The translations under genes were made by a program, and so were the position numbers. Below, one piece after another: positions 44,333-53,136 of a stretch of DNA of 64,000 nucleotides (position 1 is its first letter; each line of letters starts with the position of its first letter). The notes below the pieces were generated by a model. It saw only the letters and a program-made list of their open reading frames with translations. It did no database searches and had not been told where the DNA came from. Source of the stretch: Actinomycetota bacterium (lineage in GTDB: Bacteria; Actinomycetota; Acidimicrobiia; Acidimicrobiales; Ilumatobacteraceae); NCBI GenBank assembly GCA_009726095.1, contig WLMZ01000004.1:1-64000 (forward strand), written 5' to 3'.

Positions 44333-45256
44333 TCAGCGACGCGGCTGGGGCCAGGTGCCCTCTTCGCCATCCATACCGGCATTGCGGCGGGCACGGCTGA
44401 TGAGGTCGGCCACGATCGGGCCGAGCTGCGTGGGGTCTTCCACCGGGGCGACGCGGGGCCCACGGTGCCAACCCTCGGCAATGGCGAGGGTCTGGCCGCT
44501 GGCCTCGAACACGGTGCCGGTGACACCGGCGGACTCGGCCGACGCCAGCCAAGTGACGATGGGGGCGATCCAGCGCGGCGAGCGCATCTCGCGCTCTTCA
44601 TCGGTCTCGGGCGCCGGCCCGAGGCCCTCGGTCATGCGGGTGAGGGCAACCGGTGCCACCGCATTGACGGTGACGCCGTAGCGCGACAACTCGAGCGCCG
44701 CAATGTTGGTGAAGGCGGCAATGCCAGCCTTGGCAGCGCCGTAGTTGGTCTGGCCGGGATTGCCGTAGATGCCGCTGACCGAGGTGGTGTTGATGATGCG
44801 GCCATCCACCGGCTTGCCGGCCTTGCTCTGCTCGCGCCAGTACGTGGCGGCCCAGCGGCTGGGGGCGAAGGTGCCCTTGAGGTGGACGGCGATGACTGCA
44901 TCCCACTCCTCTTCGGTCATGTTGATCAGCACGCGGTCGCGCAGGATGCCTGCGTTGTTGACCAACGCGTGCAGTTCGCCGAAGGTCTCGATGGCGGTAT
45001 TGATGAGGCGCTGTGCACCCTCCCACGAGGCGACGTTGTCGCCGTTGGCCACGGCCTCGCCGCCCATGCCCTTGATCTCGTCGACCACCTGCTGGGCGGG
45101 CGACTGGTCGCCGCCCGAGCCGTCGATGTTGCCGCCGAGGTCGTTCACGACCACCTTGGCGCCCTGGCTGGCCAGGCTCAATGCATGCTCGCGGCCAATG
45201 CCACGACCTGCTCCGGTGACGATGGCGACGCGGCCCTCACACAGACGATTGCTCAT
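44333..45256 (-). CDS. SDR of the MFE-2 (3R-hydroxyacyl-CoA dehydrogenase) type
   Basis: 307 residues. TGAGRGIGREHALSLASQGA and VVNDLGGN with the long loop (GSGGDQSPAQQVVDEI) are typical of the dehydrogenase domain of multifunctional enzyme 2. NNAGILRD, TSVSGIYGNPGQTNYGAAKAG (Ser, Tyr-x3-Lys) complete the site. It probably oxidises (3R)-hydroxyacyl-CoA made by the MaoC protein. GGAGGAG precedes the ATG at 45256. Confidence 0.9.
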   Translation of the reverse strand: MSNRLCEGRVAIVTGAGRGIGREHALSLASQGAKVVVNDLGGNIDGSGGDQSPAQQVVDEIKGMGGEAVANGDNVASWEGAQRLINTAIETFGELHALVNNAGILRDRVLINMTEEEWDAVIAVHLKGTFAPSRWAATYWREQSKAGKPVDGRIINTTSVSGIYGNPGQTNYGAAKAGIAAFTNIAALELSRYGVTVNAVAPVALTRMTEGLGPAPETDEEREMRSPRWIAPIVTWLASAESAGVTGTVFEASGQTLAIAEGWHRGPRVAPVEDPTQLGPIVADLISRARRNAGMDGEEGTWPQPRR

Positions 45257-45270
45257 TTCAGATCTCCTCC

Positions 45271-45294
45271 AACAGTCCAGCGTTGGACATCATA
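45271..45294 (-). promoter_or_regulatory. Promoter/operator of the SDR-MaoC unit
   Basis: On the minus strand a TATGAT box (45294-45289) is followed at once by overlapping inverted repeats: TCCAAC/GTTGGA around 8 bases and GTCCA/TGGAC around 4. A repressor there would cover the start of transcription. The exact -35 is not clear. Confidence 0.4.
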
Positions 45295-45305
45295 AAGTGG
45301 TCGCG

Positions 45306-46097
45306 GTGTGTGACTCTCATTTATCGCGTCGGGAAGCAATGATCGCCGGTGGGCTCTTGGCCGCAGCCGCACTGACCAGCAGCTCCGAACGACCCGCTGC
45401 AGCGGCGCCACCGCCACCCGTAGAGGTCATGCCCGGGCTGTTCGTGAACCCCCGCGACGCCTGGGGGGCGGACCTGCCGCCCAAGTATGCAATCCAACCC
45501 GAGACGCCCCAGTTCCTGCTGGTGCACCACACCGACTCGCCGAACAACTACGGCTCGGGTGGGGCGCGCGAGGTCATCCGCACCGCATACGCATGGCATA
45601 CCAGCAGGACCAAGGGCTGGGCCGACGTCTGCTACGAGTTCTTCGTCGATCACGACGGTGTCGTCTGGGAGGGCAGAGCAGGCGCGCTGGCAGGGCCGGT
45701 GATGGCCGATGCCACCGGCGGCAGCCAGGGCTTTGCCCAACTGGTGTGCCTGATCGGCTCGTTCACGACCGTCGATCCCACCCCGGCCATGATCGACTCG
45801 CTCGTGCGGGTACTGGCCTGGCTCGCCATCCGCTACGGCATCGACACCTATCCCGATGCCACCACCTCGTTCATCTCCCGCGGTTCGCAGATCTACAGGG
45901 CCGGCACCCTGGTCACCACCCCCACCATTGCGGGCCACCGCGACATGTCGTACACCGAATGCCCGGGCGATCATGTGTACTCGCTGCTCACCACCGGGCT
46001 GCGCGACCGCGTGAACCTGCAGCGCTTCGGCTGGATGGGAACGCCGCCCGAGAACGGCGTCTACCACGCCCAGCGTCTTGGCCGTGTTGCCCCGTAG
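45306..46097 (+). CDS. Tat-exported PGRP-type N-acetylmuramoyl-L-alanine amidase
   Basis: 263 residues from a GTG at 45306 (45297 is also possible). The N-terminus has a twin-arginine signal (SRREAMIAGGLLAAAAL then AAAAPPPPV). The amidase_2/PGRP domain has LLVHHTDS, a tyrosine in the middle and AGHRDMSYTECPGDHVY; the two histidines and the cysteine are zinc ligands. It should cut the amide between MurNAc and L-Ala outside the membrane. The frame's upstream part is antisense to the SDR. The next gene begins 10 bp after its stop. Confidence 0.88.
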   Translation: MCDSHLSRREAMIAGGLLAAAALTSSSERPAAAAPPPPVEVMPGLFVNPRDAWGADLPPKYAIQPETPQFLLVHHTDSPNNYGSGGAREVIRTAYAWHTSRTKGWADVCYEFFVDHDGVVWEGRAGALAGPVMADATGGSQGFAQLVCLIGSFTTVDPTPAMIDSLVRVLAWLAIRYGIDTYPDATTSFISRGSQIYRAGTLVTTPTIAGHRDMSYTECPGDHVYSLLTTGLRDRVNLQRFGWMGTPPENGVYHAQRLGRVAP

Positions 46098-46107
46098 CCT
46101 GCACAGC

Positions 46108-47343
46108 GTGTTGGAGAACCTGCTCGAAACCGACATTCTCATCGTCGGCGCCGGCCCGGCGGGCGCCGCGGCCGCACGCGTGCTCGCTGTCGCCGGTCGT
46201 GATGTCGTCGTCATCGACAAGGCCGTATTCCCCCGCGACAAGTGCTGCGGTGATGGCCTCACCACCCTGGCGCTGCGTGAACTCGACGAGCTCCAGTTCG
46301 ACCCGAAGACCGTGGCCAGTTGGACCCCGGTACGCGCAGCATGGTTGCGTTCACCCAGCGGCCGCGAGGTCTGCCTGCCACTCGACGGCCCCGGCCTGTT
46401 CGCTGCGGTGACCCCACGTATCGAACTGGACAATGCGCTCGTCGAACACGCCCGCGCCGCCGGCGCCACAGTGCTCGACGGCCACGGCTTCATCAACATC
46501 ATCGAGCAGACGGCGCAGCACGTGACCGCGCAGATCTCCGGTGACGACGGCCAGATCCGCCATGTGCGCGCCCGGCACCTCATCGCCGCCGATGGCATGT
46601 GGTCCCCGGTCCGCAAGGCGCTCGGCCTGGCCGTTCCCGGTTACCTCGGCGAATGGCACGGTTTCCGCCAATACGCCAGCCACGTCACCGGCACGGCCAA
46701 GGACCGCCTGTACGTGTGGTTCGACGACGACATCCTGCCGGGGTACGCATGGTCGTTCCCGCTGCCCGACGGCCGCGTCAACATCGGGTTCGGCATCCTG
46801 CGCGGCGGCACGCACCGCGTGCAGGACATGAAGACCCAGTGGCCCGACATCCTCCAGCGCCCCCACGTGCGTGAGGCCCTCGGCCCGGACGTGGTGTTCG
46901 AGGGTCGCCACACGGCGTGGCCCATCCCGGCGCGTATCGATCACGCAGTGCTCACCCACGATCGCGTCTTGTTCGTCGGCGATGCCGCCACCGCCACCGA
47001 TGCACTCACGGGCGAAGGCATCGGCCAGGCCCTGTTGACAGGCCGCCTCGCAGCGCACGCGATCCTTGCGGCCAGCGGACTCTCGGCCGAGGCAACTCGA
47101 ACGCACTACGAGCACGCCGTACGCCACCACCTGTTCGCCGACCACAAGATGTCGCTGTTGCTCAGCCGCATCCTTGCCAAGCCATGGGGCGCACGTGGCG
47201 CAGTGCGCGTTGTCGGTACCAGCGCATGGACACGCCGCAACTTTGCGCGCTGGATGTTCGAGGACGAGCCCCGCGCCGTGCTGTTCACGCCATCACGCTG
47301 GCACCGGCGGTTCTTCCATCGGCCGGGTGCTTTCGGCGACTGA
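46108..47343 (+). CDS. Geranylgeranyl reductase-family FAD-dependent oxidoreductase
   Basis: 411 residues from the GTG at 46108; an earlier TTG (46078) would overlap the amidase. The FAD motif DILIVGAGPAGAAAARVLA, the KCCGDGL loop and VLFVGDAATATDALTGEGI match geranylgeranyl reductases and menaquinone isoprenoid reductases (MenJ-like), which saturate isoprenoid double bonds. A basic C-terminal end with two aromatic clusters could touch the membrane. Confidence 0.85.
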   Translation: MLENLLETDILIVGAGPAGAAAARVLAVAGRDVVVIDKAVFPRDKCCGDGLTTLALRELDELQFDPKTVASWTPVRAAWLRSPSGREVCLPLDGPGLFAAVTPRIELDNALVEHARAAGATVLDGHGFINIIEQTAQHVTAQISGDDGQIRHVRARHLIAADGMWSPVRKALGLAVPGYLGEWHGFRQYASHVTGTAKDRLYVWFDDDILPGYAWSFPLPDGRVNIGFGILRGGTHRVQDMKTQWPDILQRPHVREALGPDVVFEGRHTAWPIPARIDHAVLTHDRVLFVGDAATATDALTGEGIGQALLTGRLAAHAILAASGLSAEATRTHYEHAVRHHLFADHKMSLLLSRILAKPWGARGAVRVVGTSAWTRRNFARWMFEDEPRAVLFTPSRWHRRFFHRPGAFGD

Positions 47344-47351
47344 CCCAGGGA

Positions 47352-47357
47352 TACGGT
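47352..47357 (+). promoter_or_regulatory. Candidate -10 box (TACGGT) of the nitronate monooxygenase gene
   Basis: TACGGT, then 7 bases, then the ATG at 47365, with no ribosome binding site; leaderless layout. Confidence 0.45.
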
Positions 47358-47364
47358 AGGCACC

Positions 47365-48330
47365 ATGCGCACACGTCTCACCGAGCTGTTGGACATCGAG
47401 CACCCGATCATGCTGGCTGGTATGGGCGGCGTCAGCTATCACGCCCTGGTCGCCGCCGTCAGCGAAGCCGGCGGTATCGGCACGTTCGGTGCCAGCACGA
47501 TGGGCGCCGGAGAGCTCCCGCAGGAAATCAATGCACTGAAGCAACTCACATCGAAGCCGTTCGGCGTCGATCTGCTCACCGCATTCCCCGGGCAGGTCGA
47601 GGCGGGCATCCAGGCGGTGATCGATGGCGGTGCACGCATCTTCGTTGCCGGGCTCGGCGTGCCGCGTGAGGTCATCGACCTGCTGCATTCGCACAACATC
47701 CTCGTGGGCAGCATGGCCGGCAAGGTGCGCCATGCCATCTCGGCCGTGGCCAGTGGCTGTGATTTCGTGGTCGCCCAGGGAACCGAGGCGGGCGGCCACA
47801 CCGGCACCGTGGCCACGATGGCGCTGGTGCCCCAGGTGGTCGATGCCGTGGGCGCCACGGTTCCCGTGGTCGCTGCTGGCGGGTTGTTCGACGGCCGCGG
47901 ACTGGCGGCATCGCTGGCGCTCGGCGCCGATGGTGTGTGGATCGGTACCCGATTCATCGCCACGCCCGAGGCCCAGGCCGTGAACGGCTACAAGGAGGCG
48001 CTGCTCGGCCTCACCGAGGACGGCACCGTCATCAGCCGTAGCTACACCGGCAAGACCTGCCGCGTCGTACGCAACGACTGGACCAATCACTTCGAGGAAC
48101 ACCCCGAGGAACTGCAGCCCTTCCCCGCTCAGGCCAGCGCCTCGGCGCGCGCCGGCGTGAACCACCTTGGCTACCCAACCGGCACAGCGGTCGATGCGAA
48201 CAAAGAGTTCATGCCGGCCGGTCAGGGCGTTGGCGCGATCCACGAGATCATCCCTGCTGGGGAGATCGTGCGGATGATGATGGCCGAGGCTGAGCGCAGC
48301 ATCGACCGACTCGTGTCGTTGCGCCGATGA
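47365..48330 (+). CDS. Nitronate monooxygenase (2-nitropropane dioxygenase family)
   Basis: 321 residues. ELLDIEHPIMLAGMGGVS, VAQGTEAGGHTGTVATMALV (with the likely catalytic His) and VVAAGGLFDGRGLAASLALGADGVWIGTRFI are the FMN and active-site segments. Family members oxidise nitronates or act as enoyl reductase-like FMN enzymes; the exact substrate is not known here. It lies 21 bp after the flavoprotein gene and 25 bp before an MFS gene. Confidence 0.87.
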   Translation: MRTRLTELLDIEHPIMLAGMGGVSYHALVAAVSEAGGIGTFGASTMGAGELPQEINALKQLTSKPFGVDLLTAFPGQVEAGIQAVIDGGARIFVAGLGVPREVIDLLHSHNILVGSMAGKVRHAISAVASGCDFVVAQGTEAGGHTGTVATMALVPQVVDAVGATVPVVAAGGLFDGRGLAASLALGADGVWIGTRFIATPEAQAVNGYKEALLGLTEDGTVISRSYTGKTCRVVRNDWTNHFEEHPEELQPFPAQASASARAGVNHLGYPTGTAVDANKEFMPAGQGVGAIHEIIPAGEIVRMMMAEAERSIDRLVSLRR

Positions 48331-48355
48331 GCCACATGCACCGAACCAATCCAAC

Positions 48356-49585
48356 GTGATCAAGGTCCTGCGCAACAACCGCAACCTTCGCCTGCTCTTC
48401 TTCGCCCAGATCATCAGCTACCTCGGCGACTGGTTCAGCTATGTGGCTCTGGCCGGATTGATCTCCGATGTCACCGGGTCGAAATTGCTCGTGTCGATGC
48501 TGCTTGTCGCGTTCTCGTTGCCCTCGTTCCTCATGTCGCCGCTCGCCGGATCCGCAGCGGACCGTTTCGATCGCAAGCGCATCCTCATTGTCGTCTCCAT
48601 GCTGCAGTCGGTGGCTGCCCTCGGGCTGCTGGGCGCCGGGCCTGGCCGAATCTGGATCGCCTTCGCCGCGCAATCGGTCATCTCCGGGCTTGCCGCCTTC
48701 GTGCGCCCGGCCATCGAGGCCGCCGTACCCAACCTGGCGGTCGACACCGACGAACTGAACCGGGCCAACGCCCTGTTCGGTTCGAGCTGGGGAGTGATGC
48801 TGGCAGTCGGCGCCTCGCTCGGTGGCGCCTTCAGCGCCGCGTTCGGCCGGAACGCCGCGTTCATCGCCGACGCCGTGTCGTTCGTCATCGCGACCGGACT
48901 GGTGCTGTTCGTCCGGGGGGCGATGCAAGAGACACGTGACCATCTCATCGGCCGGCGCATCCGACCACTCGCCGACATGGCAGAAGCGTTGAGCCAGGCC
49001 CGACGGGACCCGGTGCTGCTGGCGCTGCTGACCTCGAAGGCCACCTTCGCCGTCGGTGCCGGCGTGGTCAGCCAGTTGGCCGTGCTGGCCAGCGACGTGT
49101 TCCACGGTGGCGACGGAGCGCGTGGTGTCATGATCGGGGCGCGAGGCGTCGGCGCCGGGCTCGGGCCCATCATCGCGGCGCGCTACGTGGGCAAGGACCT
49201 GTCGCGTGTGCTGTGGATCTGTGGTGTCGCCAGCTGCGGTTTCGCTGCCTGCTATGCAGCCGCTGCATGGTCGCCCTACCTGCTGCTGGCAGCGGCGTTC
49301 ATTGCGCTGGCCCACCTCGGCGGAGGAGCCCAATGGACCCTGTCCACCTATGGCCTACAGGTGCGCTCAGCCGACGGAATGCGCGGCCGCATTCTGGCCG
49401 GCGACTTTGCGCTGGTCACGCTGATGCTGGCCATCACCAGCGCACTGGCGGGCGTGGTCAGTCAGGCCGTCGGCGTGCGTTGGGCCATCACCGTGTTCGC
49501 CGCTGCAGCCGGCCTGGCCTCGGCGGTGTACATGCTGGCCACCCGGCAACTCCGGCGCAGGCTGCAGATGGAACCAACCGCCTGA
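48356..49585 (+). CDS. MFS transporter, MFS_3 (enterobactin exporter-like) type
   Basis: 409 residues from a GTG. Twelve membrane segments; the first, NRNLRLLFFAQIISYLGDWFSYVALAGL, is typical of the MFS_3 exporter group (EntS-like). SDVTGSKLLVSMLLVAFSLP and ADRFDRKRIL are the loop-2/3 signature. It probably exports a small molecule. No biosynthetic cluster is present to name the cargo. Confidence 0.87.
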   Translation: MIKVLRNNRNLRLLFFAQIISYLGDWFSYVALAGLISDVTGSKLLVSMLLVAFSLPSFLMSPLAGSAADRFDRKRILIVVSMLQSVAALGLLGAGPGRIWIAFAAQSVISGLAAFVRPAIEAAVPNLAVDTDELNRANALFGSSWGVMLAVGASLGGAFSAAFGRNAAFIADAVSFVIATGLVLFVRGAMQETRDHLIGRRIRPLADMAEALSQARRDPVLLALLTSKATFAVGAGVVSQLAVLASDVFHGGDGARGVMIGARGVGAGLGPIIAARYVGKDLSRVLWICGVASCGFAACYAAAAWSPYLLLAAAFIALAHLGGGAQWTLSTYGLQVRSADGMRGRILAGDFALVTLMLAITSALAGVVSQAVGVRWAITVFAAAAGLASAVYMLATRQLRRRLQMEPTA

Positions 49586-49595
49586 GCCGGTCCGT

Positions 49596-49650
49596 TGCGA
49601 TGTGAAGTGAAGTGATGTGATGTGATGCGGTGCGGTGCGGTGCGGTGCGG
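49596..49650. repeat. Pentanucleotide tandem array (11 units of TGYGR type)
   Basis: The gap between the convergent MFS and serine hydrolase genes consists of 5-bp units: TGCGA, then TGTGA/AGTGA variants, then five perfect TGCGG copies. The array ends at the base before the hydrolase stop codon. No terminator hairpin is visible in this gap. Confidence 0.85.
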
Positions 49651-50844
49651 TCAGCCCTTGTCGATGATGGCCGTACAGGCGTCGATGAGCGCCTGAGCGC
49701 GGAGGTCGGCAGCCAGGTTGGCCGCCATCTGGTTCATCACGTAGGCGAAGGAGAACTCGCGCTCGGGCTGAGCGAACGCTACCGAACCGCCCGCACCCGG
49801 ATGGCCGTACGAGCCAGGTCCGGCAAACATGGAGAACGGACCAGCGGTCATGAATCCCATCCCGAACGTGGTGGGCATGATCAGGCAGTTGTCGGGTTCG
49901 TTCTCGGGGGTGACCGTGATCCGCGCCCGGTTGCGGACGGCGTCGCTCATCAACCGCACGCCGTCAACGGGCGCCATGGTGGCTGCGTAGACCTTGGCCA
50001 ACGATGGTGCGTTGCTGACGCCATTGGCGGCGGGGATCTCGGCGGCCAGCACGGCGCTGGTGTTGAACACGCTGGCGCCCAACACACCGGGCTCGCTGGA
50101 GGTGCTGAACGCACCGTTCAACGACAGCGCATCACCGGCGGGGGTACCTGGTCCGACGAACTGCGCCATCATCGCGGCGACCGCCGGGTCATCGGTGGGC
50201 GGCGAGGTGAGGATGGGCGACACGCGTGACACGAGATCGCCGGGCAACCCGACGAACAACTCCACGCCGAGCGGCTCGGCGATCTCCTCGCGCACGAAGG
50301 TACCGAGACTGCGGTGCTGCGGGTCGACGCGCCGCACCAGTTCGCCGGCCAGCCAACCAAAGGTCAGTGCGTGGTAGCCGTGTGCGGTACCGATGGGCCA
50401 GCGCGGCGCGGTGTCGGCCAGACGGGCAGTCACCGTGGACCAGTCGAGCGCCTCAGGAAGCGTGATGGGCCCATCGACGGTGTACAGGCCGACCTGATGG
50501 GACAGCAGTTGCGCCACGGTGGCGTCTGCCTTGCCGTGTGCGGCGAACTCGGGCCAGTACTGCGCCACGGGTGCGTCGTACGACAGCAACCCGCGATCCA
50601 CGCACATCGCGATCGCAATCGAGGTGATGCCCTTGGTGGTGCTGAACACCAACTGCAATGCATGCTCGGTGTAGGGAATGGTCTTGGCTTCGTCGAACCA
50701 ACCACCCCAGAGATCGACCACCTGTACACCGCGATGGAACGCGGAGATGCCCGCACCCACCTCCTCGGTGTTGGCGAGGTTTGCTGCAAAAGCGTCGCGC
50801 ACCGGCTCCCAGCCGGGTGCGACCGTTCCCTTGATGTTGGTCAT
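49651..50844 (-). CDS. Serine beta-lactamase-like hydrolase / esterase (class C fold)
   Basis: 397 residues, no signal peptide. VFSTTKGITS carries the Ser-x-x-Lys catalytic pair, a Tyr motif lies in GYHALTFGW, and GHPGAGGSVAFA stands at the KTG position. This is the EstB-like group that hydrolyses esters rather than beta-lactams. It is 18 bp after the ABM gene and probably the last gene of the larE run. Confidence 0.87.
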   Translation of the reverse strand: MTNIKGTVAPGWEPVRDAFAANLANTEEVGAGISAFHRGVQVVDLWGGWFDEAKTIPYTEHALQLVFSTTKGITSIAIAMCVDRGLLSYDAPVAQYWPEFAAHGKADATVAQLLSHQVGLYTVDGPITLPEALDWSTVTARLADTAPRWPIGTAHGYHALTFGWLAGELVRRVDPQHRSLGTFVREEIAEPLGVELFVGLPGDLVSRVSPILTSPPTDDPAVAAMMAQFVGPGTPAGDALSLNGAFSTSSEPGVLGASVFNTSAVLAAEIPAANGVSNAPSLAKVYAATMAPVDGVRLMSDAVRNRARITVTPENEPDNCLIMPTTFGMGFMTAGPFSMFAGPGSYGHPGAGGSVAFAQPEREFSFAYVMNQMAANLAADLRAQALIDACTAIIDKG

Positions 50845-50862
50845 GCAACCAAGGTAGCCGGT

Positions 50863-51165
50863 CTAGCGCAACGGTCCTTTGCTCGAGACCTCGTAGCGGT
50901 GACCCACCAGGGCCCCTGTGACCAATTGTCCCAACGCCCCCTGGAACACGGCCATGTGTGGGGCGCTGAAGTGCGCCGTGAGCGCCTCGGCGTCGCGCCA
51001 CTCCTCGAAGATCAGCATCATGCCGGGATCGTCGGTGGCGAACGAGAAGCGGTACTCGAAGCAGCCGTCCTCGGCCAGCGTGGCGTTGCGCATGGCGACG
51101 GTGGCCTCGACGACCGCATCGTGCTTGTCGGCGTTGATGGGCACCGTGACAGCGATGACAATCAT
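50863..51165 (-). CDS. Antibiotic biosynthesis monooxygenase (ABM)-domain protein
   Basis: 100 residues from the ATG at 51165, which overlaps the LLM stop by 4 bp. MIVIAVTVPINADKHDAVVEA, EDGCFEYRFSFATDDPGMM and LIFEEWRDAEALTAHFSAPHM are the ABM ferredoxin-like fold pattern. Such dimeric proteins oxidise quinol-type substrates or act as small accessory proteins. The coupling to an F420-type enzyme suggests a shared redox substrate. Confidence 0.85.
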   Translation of the reverse strand: MIVIAVTVPINADKHDAVVEATVAMRNATLAEDGCFEYRFSFATDDPGMMLIFEEWRDAEALTAHFSAPHMAVFQGALGQLVTGALVGHRYEVSSKGPLR

Positions 51166-52217
51166 GCGTTGTCCACGATCTCGCGCAGGGTCTCGATGGT
51201 CTTGACGGCGTTCGGGCCGACCGGGTTCACCGACAGCACCGTGACACCGGCCTCCTTGAACGCACCGACGCGCTCTTTGATGTAGCTCTTCGGGCCCACG
51301 AGGTTGGCGAGCTCGAGCCATTCGCCGGGCAGTGCGGCGGCGGCCTCGGTCTTTTTGCCCTCCAGGTACAGGTCCTGCACGTTGACGGCTTCTTCCTCGT
51401 AGCCGTAGGCGCGGCAGATGTCGTTGTAGAAGTTCTTGCCGCGCGCACCCATGCCGCCGACGTACAGCGCCATGTTGGGGCGGCCGTAGTCGAGGATCTT
51501 GGTACGGGCCTCACCGACGAGGCTGTCGTCAATGGCCAACATGCCACCGGCGGCGATGTCGAGCGGCTTACGTGAGGGATCGCGCTTGGCCGTGCCGGCC
51601 TTCAGCGCATTGCCCCACACCTGCTGGAACTTGTCGGGGATGAACATGATCGGCAACCAGCCATCGGCCATCTCGGCGGTAGCTTCGACCGAGCGGTCCT
51701 TGAGGCTGGCCCACCAGATGGGGATGTCGCTGCGGAGCGGATGGTTGATGATCTTCAACGCCTTGCCGAGGCCGGTGCCCTGACCGGCGGGTAGCGGGGC
51801 CTGCACGACCTGGCCCTGATAGTTGAACGGCTCTTCGCGCTTCCAGATCATGCGACAGGCTTCGATGTATTCCTTGATACGCACCATCGGCTTCTCGTAC
51901 GGCATGCCGTGAAAGCCCTCGATCACCTGCGCACCGCTGGCCCCGAGGCCGAGGATGAACCTGCCGTCGGAGATGTAGTCGCAGCCCGCTGCGGTCATGG
52001 CCATCAGCGCTGCGGTACGGCTGTACACATTGAGGATGCCGGTGCCGATCTCGACGCGTTCGGTCTTGGCGGCGAGGTAGCCGACCTGGCTCACGGCATC
52101 GAAGCTGTACGCCTCGGCGATCCACACCTGATCGAGGCCGGCCTTTTCGAGTTCGACCACCTGATCGACGGCCTGCTTGAACCCACCTGCGTAGTTGATC
52201 ATCATTGAGAGCTTCAT
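51162..52217 (-). CDS. LLM-class F420-dependent oxidoreductase
   Basis: 351 residues in the luciferase-like TIM barrel. INYAGGFKQAVDQVVELEKAGLDQVWIAE, ERVEIGTGILNVYSRTAALMAM and DGRFILGLGASGAQVIEGFHG match actinobacterial F420-dependent reductases and dehydrogenases. The substrate is unknown. It is coupled by 4-bp overlaps to larE upstream and to the ABM gene downstream. Confidence 0.88.
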   Translation of the reverse strand: MKLSMMINYAGGFKQAVDQVVELEKAGLDQVWIAEAYSFDAVSQVGYLAAKTERVEIGTGILNVYSRTAALMAMTAAGCDYISDGRFILGLGASGAQVIEGFHGMPYEKPMVRIKEYIEACRMIWKREEPFNYQGQVVQAPLPAGQGTGLGKALKIINHPLRSDIPIWWASLKDRSVEATAEMADGWLPIMFIPDKFQQVWGNALKAGTAKRDPSRKPLDIAAGGMLAIDDSLVGEARTKILDYGRPNMALYVGGMGARGKNFYNDICRAYGYEEEAVNVQDLYLEGKKTEAAAALPGEWLELANLVGPKSYIKERVGAFKEAGVTVLSVNPVGPNAVKTIETLREIVDNA

Positions 52218-53065
52218 GACCGCGACCCTACGCGACCGTCATTGAGATTTCCGGACCGGAACCCTTCGAGGTCGAGCGTGACATAGCGATACCCCACGGC
52301 CTTCACCGCCTGCACGACCGCCTCGCGGTGCTGCAGCACAGTGGGCAGATCGACGATGTCCACCTCGAGCCGCGCCGTGTCGCCGTAGTGACGCACCCGC
52401 AGTTGGCGCAGACCCAACCGCTTCAGCGCAGCCTCGGCGCGATCGACCCGGCTGAGGATGCCCACCGACACCTCGGTGCCGTAGGGCACGCGGCTGGCAA
52501 GGCATGCTGCCGCCGGCTTGTCCCAGGTGCGCAGCCCGAAGCGTTGCGACAGTGCCCGCACATCGGCCTTGGTGATACCGGCGGCCACCATCGGGAACCG
52601 CCCACCCCGCTCGTCGGCTGCGGCCTGGCCGGGGCGGTGTTCGCCGAGATCGTCCAGGTTCACGCCGAGCACCACGGTGGCGCCCTCGGCCGCAGCGATG
52701 GGGCCGACCACGTCCATCAGCTCGGCCTTGCAGTGGTAGCAGCGATCGATGTCGTTGGCGCGGTACGCAGCGCGGGCCATCTCGTCGGTAGCGACAGGGG
52801 TCCAACGCAGGCCCCATTCGGCGGCGAGCAACCGGCAATCGGCTTCCTCGTCACCCGCCAACGACGGCGAGACCGCCGTGACCGCATGCGCTGCGTCGGC
52901 TCCGAGCACCTGCAGGGCGCGATGGGCGAGGAAGGCTGAATCGGCGCCGCCGCTGAACGCCACCACCACCTTGCCGAGGCTGCGCAGTTCGTTGTCGAGC
53001 AGCGTCAACTTCGCGTCGAGCGCGGCCGATACTGCGTCGATCGAAGTGCCTGCGCCGATGCTCAT
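52214..53065 (-). CDS. larE: ATP-dependent sacrificial sulfur transferase LarE
   Basis: 283 residues. The PP-loop VVAFSGGADSAFLA is near residue 36, an ATP-site DDLGEHRPGQ region and the cysteine of AAACLASRVPYG (Cys188) match LarE, which donates its own cysteine sulfur while building the nickel-pincer cofactor of lactate racemase-type enzymes. No larA, larB or larC is in the window. It is coupled by 4 bp to an LLM oxidoreductase. Confidence 0.88.
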   Translation of the reverse strand: MSIGAGTSIDAVSAALDAKLTLLDNELRSLGKVVVAFSGGADSAFLAHRALQVLGADAAHAVTAVSPSLAGDEEADCRLLAAEWGLRWTPVATDEMARAAYRANDIDRCYHCKAELMDVVGPIAAAEGATVVLGVNLDDLGEHRPGQAAADERGGRFPMVAAGITKADVRALSQRFGLRTWDKPAAACLASRVPYGTEVSVGILSRVDRAEAALKRLGLRQLRVRHYGDTARLEVDIVDLPTVLQHREAVVQAVKAVGYRYVTLDLEGFRSGNLNDGRVGSRS

Positions 53066-53136
53066 TGCCCCATGTTCGCAGCACCACAGCCGACTTCCAA
53101 TGCGGAACGCCGCCCGGCATGGCAGGATTGGCCCCT

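Noticed and set aside
44769-45305. N-terminal extension of the amidase frame
   Set aside because: It is antisense to the SDR gene; a twin-arginine signal starting at the GTG at 45306 gives a natural N-terminus.
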